Shown here in pieces: positions 1 to 8,744 of a stretch of DNA of 64,000 nt. The notes beneath the pieces are model-generated. The model was not told the origin of the DNA and ran no database searches. It saw only the letters and a program-made list of their open reading frames with translations. The position numbers and the translations under genes were made by a program. The number at the start of each line of letters is the position of its first letter. Position 1 is the stretch's first letter. The DNA is from an uncultured Alistipes sp. GTDB taxonomy: Bacteria > Bacteroidota > Bacteroidia > Bacteroidales > Rikenellaceae. The stretch is taken from assembly GCA_944323075.1 (NCBI GenBank), contig CALURC010000008.1, positions 62,001 to 126,000 on the forward strand, given 5' to 3'.

Positions 1-1203
1 CCCTGCTAAATTATTCGGCAGACTGCGGAAACGCCATGTCGCATCCCAAGGGAATACAGACAATCCAACTGCACTCGACTCCCATGCGGCCAGCACATCC
101 TTCGATGCAGGACCATATGGTTCCACCATCTCTTGCAACACTTGCTCGGTAGCTATGTCAAGATTCTGCATTTTCGCAGCAGCCATCAATAAATTAGGAT
201 CGTAGCTATCTGGCACCATCCCAAAATACTCTTTCACTCCAGCAATCTGGGACACATGACCTACTGCCTCCAACTCCTCTGCAACCAACCGTGGTGCTGC
301 AATACGAGTCAACGGAGCCACCTCTTCGTTAACGCTGGCCATAAATATCTCTCCGACGACTGGAATATTCCGTTCTGCACAAAGCCGAACAGTATTTTTA
401 AACCACACATCCACAGGACGGCTCAACTGGACCTCCGCAATATTGGAATGTAGGAAGAGACCAAAATTTTCAGTTGGCAACGAAGGTATCATTGCATAGA
501 TCTGTCCCGCCGAAATCTCCCATGGCTCCCACCAAACCATACCATTGGGACTCAATTCAGCCCAAGTATCAGTCAATGTCTTTAAAAACAAGGGAATCCG
601 CTCGGCCAATGGAATATCCCGATCGCTCGCTCCATTTCCGAACTCATTGCCAACCCATGCATCCTGATCGAATGTATAAATCTCTATATCATCCAACTCG
701 GGGACCTCTTGTTTCAAGCGTTTTAACAATGAAACATATTTATCGACAATCTCTTTTTTCTGAATACTATTTTTCTCCGTAGCGACATCGATCAGCTCCG
801 GAGTCAATATTTTATAGAGAGAATCCACCCGTGGAGCTCCGAAATGGAATAGGGTCCGGAAACCCCATTGCTTGGCTATTCGGGCACGGTCTTTGATGTT
901 TTTCAGACGCACTGCAATTTTTTCGGGATCTCCAATTCCATCTACATAAAGAATATCCTCCAAATTCAGAGGTTCATCTGCAGGGCGGGCTCCCCATGCG
1001 ATATTCAGCTGAAGGGTATTGAAGCCCATATCTTTTAAGGCCTGCATTTGCGCACTGTCATAACGAATATCGGGGTCGGACGGATTACCGACAATAGCAA
1101 TCTTGTACTTGAAAGGGTCATCTTGTCGTTCACAACAAGCCCCTACCAAGAACAACAAAGCCAACAAAGCCGCCCACTTTAATCGAAGTAAAGCTTTACC
1201 CAT
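1..1203 (-). CDS. Putative lipoprotein with glycoside-hydrolase-like barrel (C-terminus outside window)
   Basis: An open frame runs on the minus strand from an ATG at 1203 to the left edge (401 codons, no stop), so the C-terminus is missing. The N-terminus is a lipoprotein signal: basic start, a Leu/Ala-rich core, then VGAC with the acylated Cys near residue 24. The mature part carries stretches typical of (beta/alpha)8 glycosidase folds, such as GFNTLQLNIAWGARP and a later MVWWEPWEIS segment with Trp and Glu that could line a sugar site. I cannot assign it to a GH family. It diverges from a GH106-like hydrolase, so a role in glycan handling at the cell surface is plausible by context. Other readings include a non-catalytic sugar-binding barrel. 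Confidence 0.7.
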   Translation of the reverse strand, partial: MGKALLRLKWAALLALLFLVGACCERQDDPFKYKIAIVGNPSDPDIRYDSAQMQALKDMGFNTLQLNIAWGARPADEPLNLEDILYVDGIGDPEKIAVRLKNIKDRARIAKQWGFRTLFHFGAPRVDSLYKILTPELIDVATEKNSIQKKEIVDKYVSLLKRLKQEVPELDDIEIYTFDQDAWVGNEFGNGASDRDIPLAERIPLFLKTLTDTWAELSPNGMVWWEPWEISAGQIYAMIPSLPTENFGLFLHSNIAEVQLSRPVDVWFKNTVRLCAERNIPVVGEIFMASVNEEVAPLTRIAAPRLVAEELEAVGHVSQIAGVKEYFGMVPDSYDPNLLMAAAKMQNLDIATEQVLQEMVEPYGPASKDVLAAWESSAVGLSVFPWDATWRFRSLPNNLAG

Positions 1204-1387
1204 ACACACGTTTCAACAGTTCAATTTCTCCTAACAAATAGCCACCAACTCACTGTTTCACAAGGCGGAAGGTACAAACTACACCTTTCCGGACGCTTAG
1301 CAAAACGTCTCCTGGCAAACTATTTTTCTATTCGAAACACACCTTTAATTATATATACGCATCCCAAAAATATGTATAGACGCGTAA

Positions 1388-1395
1388 CAAAGATA
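1388..1395 (-). promoter_or_regulatory. Putative -7 promoter box for left-edge lipoprotein gene
   Basis: The minus strand reads TATCTTTG, an exact match to the Bacteroidota -7 consensus TAnnTTTG. No good TTTG/TTG -33 box lies 19-21 nt upstream, and the leader would be about 180 nt, so support is moderate to weak. Confidence 0.3.
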
Positions 1396-1569
1396 ATAAT
1401 TCGACTATAAATAAAAAATTTTTTCTTGATTTATTTTGCATTTTCAACCATAATTTTTTCGTGAAAATACTACTCTGTCTTCGAAAATGCGCTAATCTTT
1501 TTTACAAGATCACGACAAAAAAACGACCTCGAATATCAAAAAAGAGACTATAGATCGTAAGCTCCTTTA

Positions 1570-1577
1570 TATTTTTG
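1570..1577 (+). promoter_or_regulatory. Putative -7 promoter box for GH106-like gene
   Basis: TATTTTTG matches TAnnTTTG and lies 23 nt before the ATG at 1601, giving a leader of roughly 18 nt. No clear -33 box is visible, which would fit an activator-dependent carbohydrate gene. Confidence 0.4.
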
Positions 1578-1600
1578 TAAAAAATCAACGAACACCTATT

Positions 1601-3805
1601 ATGAAAAACTTCATTACACCGCTCGTCGGAATAGTATTGGCTACGGTTTCATTTGCACAAAACCCGGCCGACTTCAAGAATCCGCCACAAAAATTTCGTC
1701 CTGAACCGCTTTGGTTTTGGAACAACACCACGATCTCCCGCGAAGAAATCGATGAACAAATGACCGGATTCCGAGACCAGTGTGGATATGGAGGTTTTGC
1801 GATACTCCCTTTCGGACAGAATTTGGCCCCGAAATATCTTACCGAGGAATACTTCGATTTATATAAATACACAGCGGAACGTGCTGCAGAAATGGGGTTA
1901 ACACTTTCATTATACGATGAATACGGATTCCCAACAGGAAGTGGGGGTGCAATCAATGCAGACGGGATACCACGGTTTCATAATCGATTTCCCAGTCTAA
2001 CAATGAAGCGTCTGGACAAGATTGAAGAAGAAGCCGAAGGAGGTACAACCTATATCGCACCATTAAACAAGACGGGCGTACTGATGGCAGTTGTCGCCAT
2101 GAATACAGAAAGTAAAGAACGTATCGACCTGAACAACCAAATTACAGAGGAAACTATCGTTTGGAAAGTTCCGGAAGGACGATGGAAAATCATGCAGTTC
2201 GTCTGCGTAAAAGACGACGATCCGAATATGGACTATCTGAGTAAAGAGGCAGCAAAGGCTTATGTTTCAATGACTCACGATGCATATTACAAACGGATGC
2301 CCGACCTTTTCGGCACGACAATTACTTCAACTTTTTTCGACGAACCAACACTGTATCGGGCACAGGCCAGATGCTGGACGCCGACATTCAACGAAGAGTT
2401 TCAAGAACATTACGGCTTTAGCCCTACTCTCTATTATCCTGCTCTTTGGTACGATATCGGACCCGAAACGCAAGCTGCCCGCAATGCCCTATTCGGTTTC
2501 AGGGCCGAATTATATGCATCAGCCTACCCAAAGATCGTTAGCGAATGGGGTGCCGAACACGGAATCTTTGCAACAGGACATCAAGATAACGAGGAGATCG
2601 AGAATCCAGTAGGGACCTCGACCGATCTGATGAAATGTTTCAAATACCAAACGGCTCCGGGCATCGACAAGATCGGAGGCCCCAGACCTGCTGAAAAATT
2701 CTACAAGATAGTCAGTTCGGCAGCCTACAACTGGGATCACTCGCTGGTCATGTCCGAAACTTACGGAGCAATGGGTGACATTCCTTGGGATACGCTATAC
2801 AATATCGCTATGGATCAATACACTAAAGGTATCAACGTTTTGATTCCACATGCCGTATGGTATAACGACGCCGACGTTACCTTCAAGCCGGAACTTTCGC
2901 ACCGCAACAAATTGTACAGCGACAAATTGCATCAATTCAACACATTCCTGGCCCGGTTGAATATTTTATTACGTAACGAAGACCGCTACGTTACGGACAT
3001 AGCCATGCTCTATCCGATCGAGACAATGCAGGGTGAACACTATTTCGACGGACCGCTGGATCCCTATCAAGGAGGTGTCAAAATCCCTGATATGGACTAT
3101 ATTCAGGTAAGCGAACGGCTAACCAATCTTCTGGGCCGAGATTTTATGTTCCTTCATCCGGAAGTTCTCAATGCAACATGCCACGTTGACAAAAATGGTA
3201 TGCACCTAGAAAATGAATTACAATACAATACGTTCCACACACTTATACTCCCCTCTATAAAGACCATCGGAACAGCGGACTTGACCAAAATCGTCGAATT
3301 CTATGAAAGTGGCGGACGAGTGATCTTCACGACACAGCTTCCATCCAAATCGACTGACCCCAACCAGGACGAACTGATAGCAGAATTGATCAAAACACTG
3401 TTTCCCAAAGGAACGTCACGCGACACATATACAGTCCAAACAAGCAGCCAAGGGGGAGAGGTTTGGTTCTTGCCTAATCCTACAAAAGAGATGCTGCACA
3501 GAGCCTTGACAGACAACTCCACGATAACATATGACATAGAGTTTCCTGAAGGAACAACACCGCTACGTTATATCCATAAAGAGCATGATGGACGCGATCT
3601 GTACTATCTTGCCAACTTACAGGAAGATACTTTTGAATCGACCATCGTCATCCGAGGCAAAAAACAGTTCGAACTATGGAATCCTCATAACGGAGAGGTA
3701 CTCCCTGTCGAAACAGAATATACCCGAAAAGGAAACGAGCGAGTAACATTGATCGATCTAACACTCGCTCCTTCACAGTCCCTGTTTTTAATAGAGACTC
3801 GTTAA
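1601..3805 (+). CDS. Secreted GH106-like glycosyl hydrolase (alpha-L-rhamnosidase-related)
   Basis: This 734-residue protein starts with a Sec signal peptide (cleavage likely after SFA, about residue 19). The mature N-terminus has the RPEPLWFWNN motif seen at the start of proteins related to glycoside hydrolase family 106 (PF17132, alpha-L-rhamnosidases). A barrel follows with DEYGFPTGSGG near residue 107 and FFDEP near residue 246, whose acidic residues are candidate catalytic ones. The C-terminus ends just after a DLYYLANL...ELWNPHNGE module that is internal in longer GH106 proteins. It therefore lacks the C-terminal beta-sandwich region found in many members, which often exceed 950 residues. 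Probable site of action is the periplasm or cell surface, on rhamnose-containing plant or bacterial glycans. Substrate is inferred from the family only. Confidence 0.75.
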   Translation: MKNFITPLVGIVLATVSFAQNPADFKNPPQKFRPEPLWFWNNTTISREEIDEQMTGFRDQCGYGGFAILPFGQNLAPKYLTEEYFDLYKYTAERAAEMGLTLSLYDEYGFPTGSGGAINADGIPRFHNRFPSLTMKRLDKIEEEAEGGTTYIAPLNKTGVLMAVVAMNTESKERIDLNNQITEETIVWKVPEGRWKIMQFVCVKDDDPNMDYLSKEAAKAYVSMTHDAYYKRMPDLFGTTITSTFFDEPTLYRAQARCWTPTFNEEFQEHYGFSPTLYYPALWYDIGPETQAARNALFGFRAELYASAYPKIVSEWGAEHGIFATGHQDNEEIENPVGTSTDLMKCFKYQTAPGIDKIGGPRPAEKFYKIVSSAAYNWDHSLVMSETYGAMGDIPWDTLYNIAMDQYTKGINVLIPHAVWYNDADVTFKPELSHRNKLYSDKLHQFNTFLARLNILLRNEDRYVTDIAMLYPIETMQGEHYFDGPLDPYQGGVKIPDMDYIQVSERLTNLLGRDFMFLHPEVLNATCHVDKNGMHLENELQYNTFHTLILPSIKTIGTADLTKIVEFYESGGRVIFTTQLPSKSTDPNQDELIAELIKTLFPKGTSRDTYTVQTSSQGGEVWFLPNPTKEMLHRALTDNSTITYDIEFPEGTTPLRYIHKEHDGRDLYYLANLQEDTFESTIVIRGKKQFELWNPHNGEVLPVETEYTRKGNERVTLIDLTLAPSQSLFLIETR

Positions 3806-3853
3806 CCGATTTCCCCAACCAACTAACCCAACGGGATTCCTTTCGGGGGAAAA

Positions 3854-3886
3854 GAGGCCGTGCGATAAACGCACGACCTCTTTTTA
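3854..3886 (+). terminator. Rho-independent terminator of GH106-like gene
   Basis: An 11-bp stem (3854-3864 with 3870-3880, one mismatch) with an ATAAA loop is followed by TTTTTATT. It sits 49 nt after the hydrolase stop codon. Confidence 0.85.
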
Positions 3887-4005
3887 TTATACTGTGTCCG
3901 AAGATTTTAAACCTACAAGACTATATTCCGTCTATCCCCACTTGAAAAGCTCAATACATACACCATCAAATATATAGAGCCATAACCACATCACCACACG
4001 TCAAA

Positions 4006-4050
4006 CAACAAAAAGAGCGTCGGACAAAATGCCTGACGCTCTTTTTGTTG
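4006..4050 (-). terminator. Terminator downstream of tRNA-Gln(CTG)
   Basis: A long inverted repeat pairs 4006-4023 with 4033-4050. The GC-rich core AGAGCGTC/GACGCTCT is flanked by A and T tracts, so it can terminate on either strand. On the minus strand it directly follows, and overlaps by 3 nt, the tRNA 3' end. Confidence 0.8.
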
Positions 4051-4118
4051 ACCCACCTGGACTCGAACCAAGAAAGGCAGAACCAGAATCTGCAGTGTTA
4101 CCATTACACCATGGGTCA
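4048..4118 (-). tRNA. tRNA-Gln (anticodon CTG)
   Basis: A 71-nt cloverleaf: acceptor TGACCCA/TGGGTCA with discriminator A, D-stem GTGT/ACAC, anticodon stem GCAGA/TCTGC around loop TTCTGGT (anticodon CTG, reads CAG), T-loop TTCGAGT with stem CTTGG/CCAGG. The U1-A72 first pair is characteristic of tRNA-Gln. It follows tsaB on the same strand. The CCA end is not encoded. Confidence 0.95.
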
Positions 4119-4132
4119 ATTCCTTTACACCG

Positions 4133-4140
4133 CAAAGGTA
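4133..4140 (-). promoter_or_regulatory. -7 promoter box for tRNA-Gln(CTG)
   Basis: The minus strand reads TACCTTTG, an exact TAnnTTTG match, 15 nt before the mature tRNA 5' end and just beyond the tsaB stop. No convincing -33 box is seen. Independent transcription of the tRNA is the likely use. Confidence 0.5.
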
Positions 4141-4141
4141 A

Positions 4142-4855
4142 TCAAAATATTTTTTTCGACGAAGGTTTTACCACGAAATTTTTCAAATAAAAAGGTTCAA
4201 AGTAGGCAGTGTCCTCGAATATACCATTTTTATACGCCTCAAATGCTGGTTTTACCAACCCTCGAGCAGAAGGCACCACCTCTACAAAATGCACATTCGG
4301 CTCGCTGAACAGTTCACGGCACTTTCCGGCACCGTTTCCAAAGACCAATAAGCCTTCAGGCGCCGTACGCTCTTCGAGGAAACTCTCTTGCGTCAATACA
4401 TGTGCCGTCACCTCTGTCAACGGATGTACCTGTGCGTCGAACAACTGACAGTAAACCTCCATCCGTCGTGCATCTATCATCGGCAGTAGACGCATGCCTT
4501 CGATCTCGTCAATGCCGAGAATTCCTGCATCGAAATCCTCCAGGGCAACCCGACACAACGCCTCCAAACTATTAACTGCAATCAACGGAATCGAGGCCCC
4601 GTAACATATTCCTTTAGCCAATGAAACGGCAATACGCAACCCGGTATAAGATCCAGGACCTTTACCCACTGCTACCGCATCAAGATCCTTTGCATTAAGA
4701 TCATACTCTTTCAAAATCTCGGAAACATAGACCGCGAGATTCCGGGCATGTTGCTTCTCTTCCAAACTTTCACGCAGAGAGAGCAACGTCCCGTTTTTAG
4801 CCAAAGCCACCGATCCGACATCCGTTCCTGCCTCGATACACAAGATCAACGCCAT
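4142..4855 (-). CDS. tsaB: tRNA threonylcarbamoyladenosine biosynthesis protein TsaB
   Basis: This 237-residue protein of the ASKHA fold partners TsaD (and TsaE) to place the threonylcarbamoyl group on A37 of ANN-decoding tRNAs in the cytoplasm. The first strand ILCIEAGTDVGSVAL matches the family's degenerate phosphate-binding start, and the hallmark GPGSYTGLR lies at residues 66-74, followed by the conserved helix and AVNSLEAL. Length is normal for TsaB. It is the last gene of the acpP-fabF-rnc-radC-tsaB run, about 100 nt after radC, and is followed by a tRNA gene. Confidence 0.93.
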   Translation of the reverse strand: MALILCIEAGTDVGSVALAKNGTLLSLRESLEEKQHARNLAVYVSEILKEYDLNAKDLDAVAVGKGPGSYTGLRIAVSLAKGICYGASIPLIAVNSLEALCRVALEDFDAGILGIDEIEGMRLLPMIDARRMEVYCQLFDAQVHPLTEVTAHVLTQESFLEERTAPEGLLVFGNGAGKCRELFSEPNVHFVEVVPSARGLVKPAFEAYKNGIFEDTAYFEPFYLKNFVVKPSSKKIF

Positions 4856-4954
4856 AACATAAATCTATTTTATCCGCAAAATAAACGATTTTTTATACAA
4901 TTTGAAAGCACACCACATCCTGAAAAAAATCGATCAACTCTTCTGTTGCACTTT

Positions 4955-5635
4955 TTAGTGATCCAACAGTGCATGTTCGCGAAAACTAAAGCTCTCTTGT
5001 TCGGCAATAATCACATGGTCCACTAACAAAATATCAAACAGAGCAGCGGCGTCCGCAATTTTTCGTGTCAACTCCTTGTCGACCTGGCTGGGTTGAGCAC
5101 TACCCGACGGATGATTGTGTACCAAAACAATCCCCCGTGCTAAATTCGCTATAGCACGCTTCATTACCAAACGGACATCTACCACGGTCTCCGATACGCC
5201 GCCTTGACTGATCCGTACACGATCGACCACTCGATTCGCCGTATTCAGATAGATCACCCAAAACTCCTCGTGTGGCAAATGAACCAATAAAGGCCGAAAC
5301 ATCGTAATAACATCCTGATTCGTACGAATAACTTCCTGCTTATCGGCTTTTTCCGATTGCTCACGATGTCCGAGTTCCAAGGCTGCCGCCACAATTGCCG
5401 CACGCCGGATCCCCAAATTCTCTTTCACGCGCAATTCAGGAATCGTACAGCGTGCCATAGCAGAAAGGCTTCCTCCAAAACCGGCCAACAATCGTTCCGC
5501 AAGATCCAATGCAGCCATTCCGCCCTCTCCTTTTTGGAACAATATACTCAACAGTTCCGTAGAAGACAAGGCTGAAACGCCCTTCTCAACAAGTTTCTCA
5601 CGAACCTCTCTATCTATGTCCGTACGATCTGACAT
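4955..5635 (-). CDS. radC: RadC family protein (JAB/MPN metalloprotein)
   Basis: This 226-residue protein has an N-terminal UPF0758 helical region with a helix-hairpin-helix-like part. A JAB1/MPN domain follows with the zinc motif H173-x-H175-x7-S183-x2-D186 (in HNHPSGSAQPSQVD). Despite the name, the family's role in DNA repair is not established; MPN domains in other contexts are isopeptidases, and the activity here is unknown. The gene starts 16 nt after rnc ends and is probably cotranscribed with it. The full set of metal ligands suggests an active metalloprotein. Confidence 0.9.
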   Translation of the reverse strand: MSDRTDIDREVREKLVEKGVSALSSTELLSILFQKGEGGMAALDLAERLLAGFGGSLSAMARCTIPELRVKENLGIRRAAIVAAALELGHREQSEKADKQEVIRTNQDVITMFRPLLVHLPHEEFWVIYLNTANRVVDRVRISQGGVSETVVDVRLVMKRAIANLARGIVLVHNHPSGSAQPSQVDKELTRKIADAAALFDILLVDHVIIAEQESFSFREHALLDH

Positions 5636-5651
5636 GCTCTCTTTTCTGCTG

Positions 5652-6437
5652 CTATTGCATATCTATTTTCGACTCCGCTACACATTCAGACTGTGAATCG
5701 CCCCCCTCCGACACGCAAAAAATCTGAAAAACTTCATGTGCAGCCGCCTGTTCCGACTCTTTTTTACTTCCTCCCTCACCGCTTCCGACTGGCTTACCAT
5801 CGACATAAATCGTAGTGGCAAACTGAGGTAATTTCGAAGTGTATGCCGAACTCGGTTTGGTTTCGAAATTTACCTGACGCCTATTCTTTTGCCCCCATTC
5901 AATCAAACGACTCTTAAAATCATTTTCCTGTTCGGCCATGTCTTCCCACGCAACATATTTCCGCAAAAGACCGTTAATAAACAACCGATTAGCAAAATTA
6001 TACCCTTTATCCAGATAGATTGCTCCAAAAAGAGCCTCCAAAGCATCCCCATATATATGCTTCTGGAGTACGGATACATTTCCCTGCGCAATAATATGAC
6101 GATCCAACCCGATTTCAATGGCCAACCGATTCAATGACGATCTACTGACAATCCGAGAACGAAGTTGCGACAATACACCCTCTTTCTCTTCCGGATATTC
6201 AATAAACAAGAAATCCGAAACAATCGTTTCAATAACCGCATCTCCCAGAAACTCAAGCCTTTCGTTATTAATGGGAGTCCCGTCTTCCAAAAACAAGGAA
6301 GCTGACCTATGAATCAAGGCCAGCTTATAAAGTTCTATATTATTCGGAACGATCCCGAAAATAGCTTTCAATATTTTATAATACGCCCTATCCTTACCGT
6401 ATCTCGATTTGAAGATAGCGCCTATGGAACGGAACAC
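5652..6437 (-). CDS. rnc: Ribonuclease III
   Basis: This 261-residue protein cleaves double-stranded RNA in rRNA maturation and mRNA processing. The signature ERLEFLGDA lies at residues 59-67, with catalytic E62 and D66. The second acidic pair D131 and E134 sits in DALEALFGAIYLD. A double-stranded RNA-binding domain covers roughly residues 158-235 (GSGEGGSKKESEQAAA near its end). A short polar tail of about 20 residues is extra. It lies 2 nt after fabF in the same operon, and the acpP-fabF-rnc linkage is widespread in bacteria. Confidence 0.96.
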   Translation of the reverse strand: MFRSIGAIFKSRYGKDRAYYKILKAIFGIVPNNIELYKLALIHRSASLFLEDGTPINNERLEFLGDAVIETIVSDFLFIEYPEEKEGVLSQLRSRIVSRSSLNRLAIEIGLDRHIIAQGNVSVLQKHIYGDALEALFGAIYLDKGYNFANRLFINGLLRKYVAWEDMAEQENDFKSRLIEWGQKNRRQVNFETKPSSAYTSKLPQFATTIYVDGKPVGSGEGGSKKESEQAAAHEVFQIFCVSEGGDSQSECVAESKIDMQ

Positions 6438-6439
6438 GA

Positions 6440-7687
6440 CTAAATCTTCTTAAACACTACTGAAGAGTTGTGTCCACCAAATCCGAACGTATTACTCAAC
6501 ACGCACTTCACATCGCGTTTTTGAGCCACATTCGCCGTCAGATTCAACTTCGGATCGATCTGCGGATCAAGATTTTCGAGGTTGATCGTTGGAGGAATAA
6601 CCCCCTTAGTCAAAGCCATCACACATGCAAGCGCCTCGATTGCACCCGCTGCTCCGAGCAAGTGTCCCGTCATCGACTTGGTTGAACTGATATTCATTTT
6701 ATACAGATGCTCACCAAAAGTAGCTGCCAAACCTTTCAGTTCTGCGACATCGCCTACCGGAGTCGAAGTACCGTGCGTATTGACATAATCGATATCCTCG
6801 ATCTTCAAACCTGCATCTTCGATAGCATCCAACATGGCTTTTTTTGCGCCAATACCTTCCGGATGTGGAGCAGTAAGATGGTAAGCATCGGCACTCATTC
6901 CGCCGCCGGCGACCTCTGCATAGATCTTTGCGCCACGGGCAACAGCGTGCTCATACTCCTCGAAAAGCAATGCACCTGCACCTTCACCGATGACGAAACC
7001 GTCACGATCAGCATCGAAAGGACGCGAAGCCTTCTGCGGATCATCGTTTCGGGTAGAGAGTGCCTGCATCGAGTTGAAACCGCCAACTCCAGGAGGGTTG
7101 ACAGCAGCTTCTGAACCGCCGGAAAGAATCATATCCGCTTTACCCCAACGAATATAATTCATGGCATCGATCATCGCATGATTGGACGATGCACAAGCCG
7201 ACACAGTACAATAGTTAGGACCTCTGAATCCGTACTTCATCGAGATGTGTCCTGCAGCTAGGTCGGCAATCATTTTAGGGATAAAGAAAGGGCTGTATCG
7301 AGGAACGAAATTCCCCTCTACATAGCCCTTTACCTCAAGGTAGAATGTTTCCAGACCACCTATACCCGATCCCCAGATCACTCCGGTACGTTCTGCATCG
7401 ACTTTTTCGAGGTCGATACCAGAATCTTTGACAGCTTGTTCGGCAGCGATCAATGCGTATTGGGAGAAAAGATCATACTTTCTCAGCTCTTTACGATCGA
7501 AGTAATCCGTCGGGTTGTAACCTTTCAGCTCACAGGCAAATTTTGTCTTGAAGTTCGAAGCGTCGAAATGGGTGATAGGACCTGCTCCGCTCACACCTTT
7601 TTCAAGATTCGTGAAGTATTCCTCTATATTGTTACCCAAGGGATTGATCGTTCCGATCCCTGTTATTACAACTCTTCTCTGTTTCAT
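6440..7687 (-). CDS. fabF: 3-oxoacyl-[acyl-carrier-protein] synthase II
   Basis: This 415-residue condensing enzyme elongates acyl-ACP with malonyl-ACP in type II fatty acid synthesis. The thiolase-fold catalytic triad is visible: Cys165 in SACASS, His305 in NTHGTSTP and His342 in TGHLLGAAGA. The C-terminal NTFGFGGHN is the conserved gating/glycine motif. Length and motifs are those of a standard FabF. It is 54 nt downstream of acpP, its protein partner, and 2 nt before rnc, so the three are almost certainly cotranscribed. Confidence 0.97.
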   Translation of the reverse strand: MKQRRVVITGIGTINPLGNNIEEYFTNLEKGVSGAGPITHFDASNFKTKFACELKGYNPTDYFDRKELRKYDLFSQYALIAAEQAVKDSGIDLEKVDAERTGVIWGSGIGGLETFYLEVKGYVEGNFVPRYSPFFIPKMIADLAAGHISMKYGFRGPNYCTVSACASSNHAMIDAMNYIRWGKADMILSGGSEAAVNPPGVGGFNSMQALSTRNDDPQKASRPFDADRDGFVIGEGAGALLFEEYEHAVARGAKIYAEVAGGGMSADAYHLTAPHPEGIGAKKAMLDAIEDAGLKIEDIDYVNTHGTSTPVGDVAELKGLAATFGEHLYKMNISSTKSMTGHLLGAAGAIEALACVMALTKGVIPPTINLENLDPQIDPKLNLTANVAQKRDVKCVLSNTFGFGGHNSSVVFKKI

Positions 7688-7741
7688 AAAGTCATTGAAA
7701 TTTGATCGACAAATGCCTGTTTAGAAGCTTTTTTCAGTTAA

Positions 7742-7978
7742 TTAGTTCTTTTTCGAAGAAATGTAGTTGATTGCGTCGCCTACAGTAGTAATCTTTTCAG
7801 CGTCTTCGTCCGGAATAGAGATCTCGAACTCTTTTTCGAATTCCATGATCAACTCTACCGTATCCAAAGAGTCTGCACCCAAATCATTGGTAAAACTTGC
7901 GGCAGGAACCACTTCAGCTGCATCAACGCCGAGTTTGTCGACGATGATATCCACTACTTTTGATGAAATGTCTGACAT
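7742..7978 (-). CDS. acpP: Acyl carrier protein
   Basis: This 78-residue acidic helical protein carries acyl chains on a 4'-phosphopantetheine attached to Ser37 in the [15 protein letters not shown] motif. Length and charge are typical of AcpP. It heads the acpP-fabF-rnc-radC-tsaB operon and is divergent from purN. Its partners include the FabF encoded next to it, and RNase III is known in other bacteria to interact with the acpP region. Confidence 0.97.
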   Translation of the reverse strand: MSDISSKVVDIIVDKLGVDAAEVVPAASFTNDLGADSLDTVELIMEFEKEFEISIPDEDAEKITTVGDAINYISSKKN

Positions 7979-8017
7979 AATCTAAATTAGTTTAAGTTTA
8001 ACATTGAGTTTCTTCTA

Positions 8018-8025
8018 CAAAAATA
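8018..8025 (-). promoter_or_regulatory. -7 promoter box for acpP operon
   Basis: The minus strand reads TATTTTTG (TAnnTTTG), about 40 nt before the acpP start. A TTTG at 8045-8042 is spaced only 16 nt upstream, shorter than the usual 19-21. Confidence 0.45.
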
Positions 8026-8047
8026 ACTTCCGTTTCAAAGCCAAATT

Positions 8048-8080
8048 TTTGCAAAAGTAACACTTTTTCGATTATTTTTG
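8048..8080 (+). promoter_or_regulatory. Promoter of purN
   Basis: TTTG (8048-8051), 21 nt, then TATTTTTG (8073-8080) fits the Bacteroidota housekeeping promoter TTTG-N19/21-TAnnTTTG. It interleaves with the divergent acpP promoter. Confidence 0.6.
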
Positions 8081-8138
8081 ACCATTCATTTCTTTTTTTT
8101 ATATTTTTAACTGTTTTTTTACCATATACCCATTGAAA

Positions 8139-8711
8139 ATGAAGAAAATAGCCATATTCGCATCTGGTTCTGGCTCAAATGCCGAAAACATAGCCGCATA
8201 TTTTGCTTCAAAAAATACGGCACAGGTAACTCTGATTCTATCCAACCGATCCGATGCTCCGGTACTCCAACGTGCCACCCGGCTGGGAATCGAATCGGTC
8301 GTCTTCGACCGTGATACTTTTTATCACAGCGACAAAATCGTAGATCTGCTCGCCTCTCACCATATCGATTTCGTGGTACTGGCCGGATTTTTATGGTTGG
8401 TTCCTGATAATTTATTACGTGCATATCCAGACAAAATCGTCAACATCCACCCCTCATTGCTTCCCAAGCATGGAGGGAAAGGCATGTATGGAGATCGTGT
8501 ACACCGTGCCGTCATCGAATCCGGAGACAAAGAATCGGGTATTACCATACACCGGGTAAACGAGCTTTACGACAGCGGATCCATAATTGCCCAATATCGG
8601 ATTCCGGTAACTTCGGACGACACACCCGAGACAGTAGCGACGAAAGTACACGCATTGGAATATAAATACTTCCCGATCGAGATCGAAAAGGAGATCGCAA
8701 AATTGCGGTAA
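8139..8711 (+). CDS. purN: Phosphoribosylglycinamide formyltransferase
   Basis: This 190-residue enzyme transfers a formyl group from 10-formyltetrahydrofolate to GAR in de novo purine synthesis. The N-terminal MKKIAIFASGSGSN phosphate loop and the catalytic residues Asn102 and His104 (NIHPSLLPKHGG) and Asp145 (NELYDSG) are all present. I chose the ATG at 8139. An in-frame TTG two codons earlier (8133) is possible, but the family starts directly at the beta strand. It is followed 33 nt later by yraN. Confidence 0.95.
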   Translation: MKKIAIFASGSGSNAENIAAYFASKNTAQVTLILSNRSDAPVLQRATRLGIESVVFDRDTFYHSDKIVDLLASHHIDFVVLAGFLWLVPDNLLRAYPDKIVNIHPSLLPKHGGKGMYGDRVHRAVIESGDKESGITIHRVNELYDSGSIIAQYRIPVTSDDTPETVATKVHALEYKYFPIEIEKEIAKLR

Positions 8712-8744
8712 ACAAACTTGCAGACAAAAAACCCGGATCATCCA

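Larger units (their letters stand above)
1204..1600. other. Divergent intergenic region (397 nt)
   Basis: This very AT-rich spacer separates the left-edge lipoprotein from the GH106-like gene. I find no ORF or RNA gene in it. It holds one Bacteroidota -7 box on each strand (listed separately) and is the likely control region for both divergent genes. No clear operator repeat was recognised. Confidence 0.6.

Noticed and set aside
256-782. Two plus-strand open frames of 65 and 102 codons near the left edge
   Set aside because: They are opposite the edge-truncated lipoprotein, whose frame is open for 401 codons with a lipobox.
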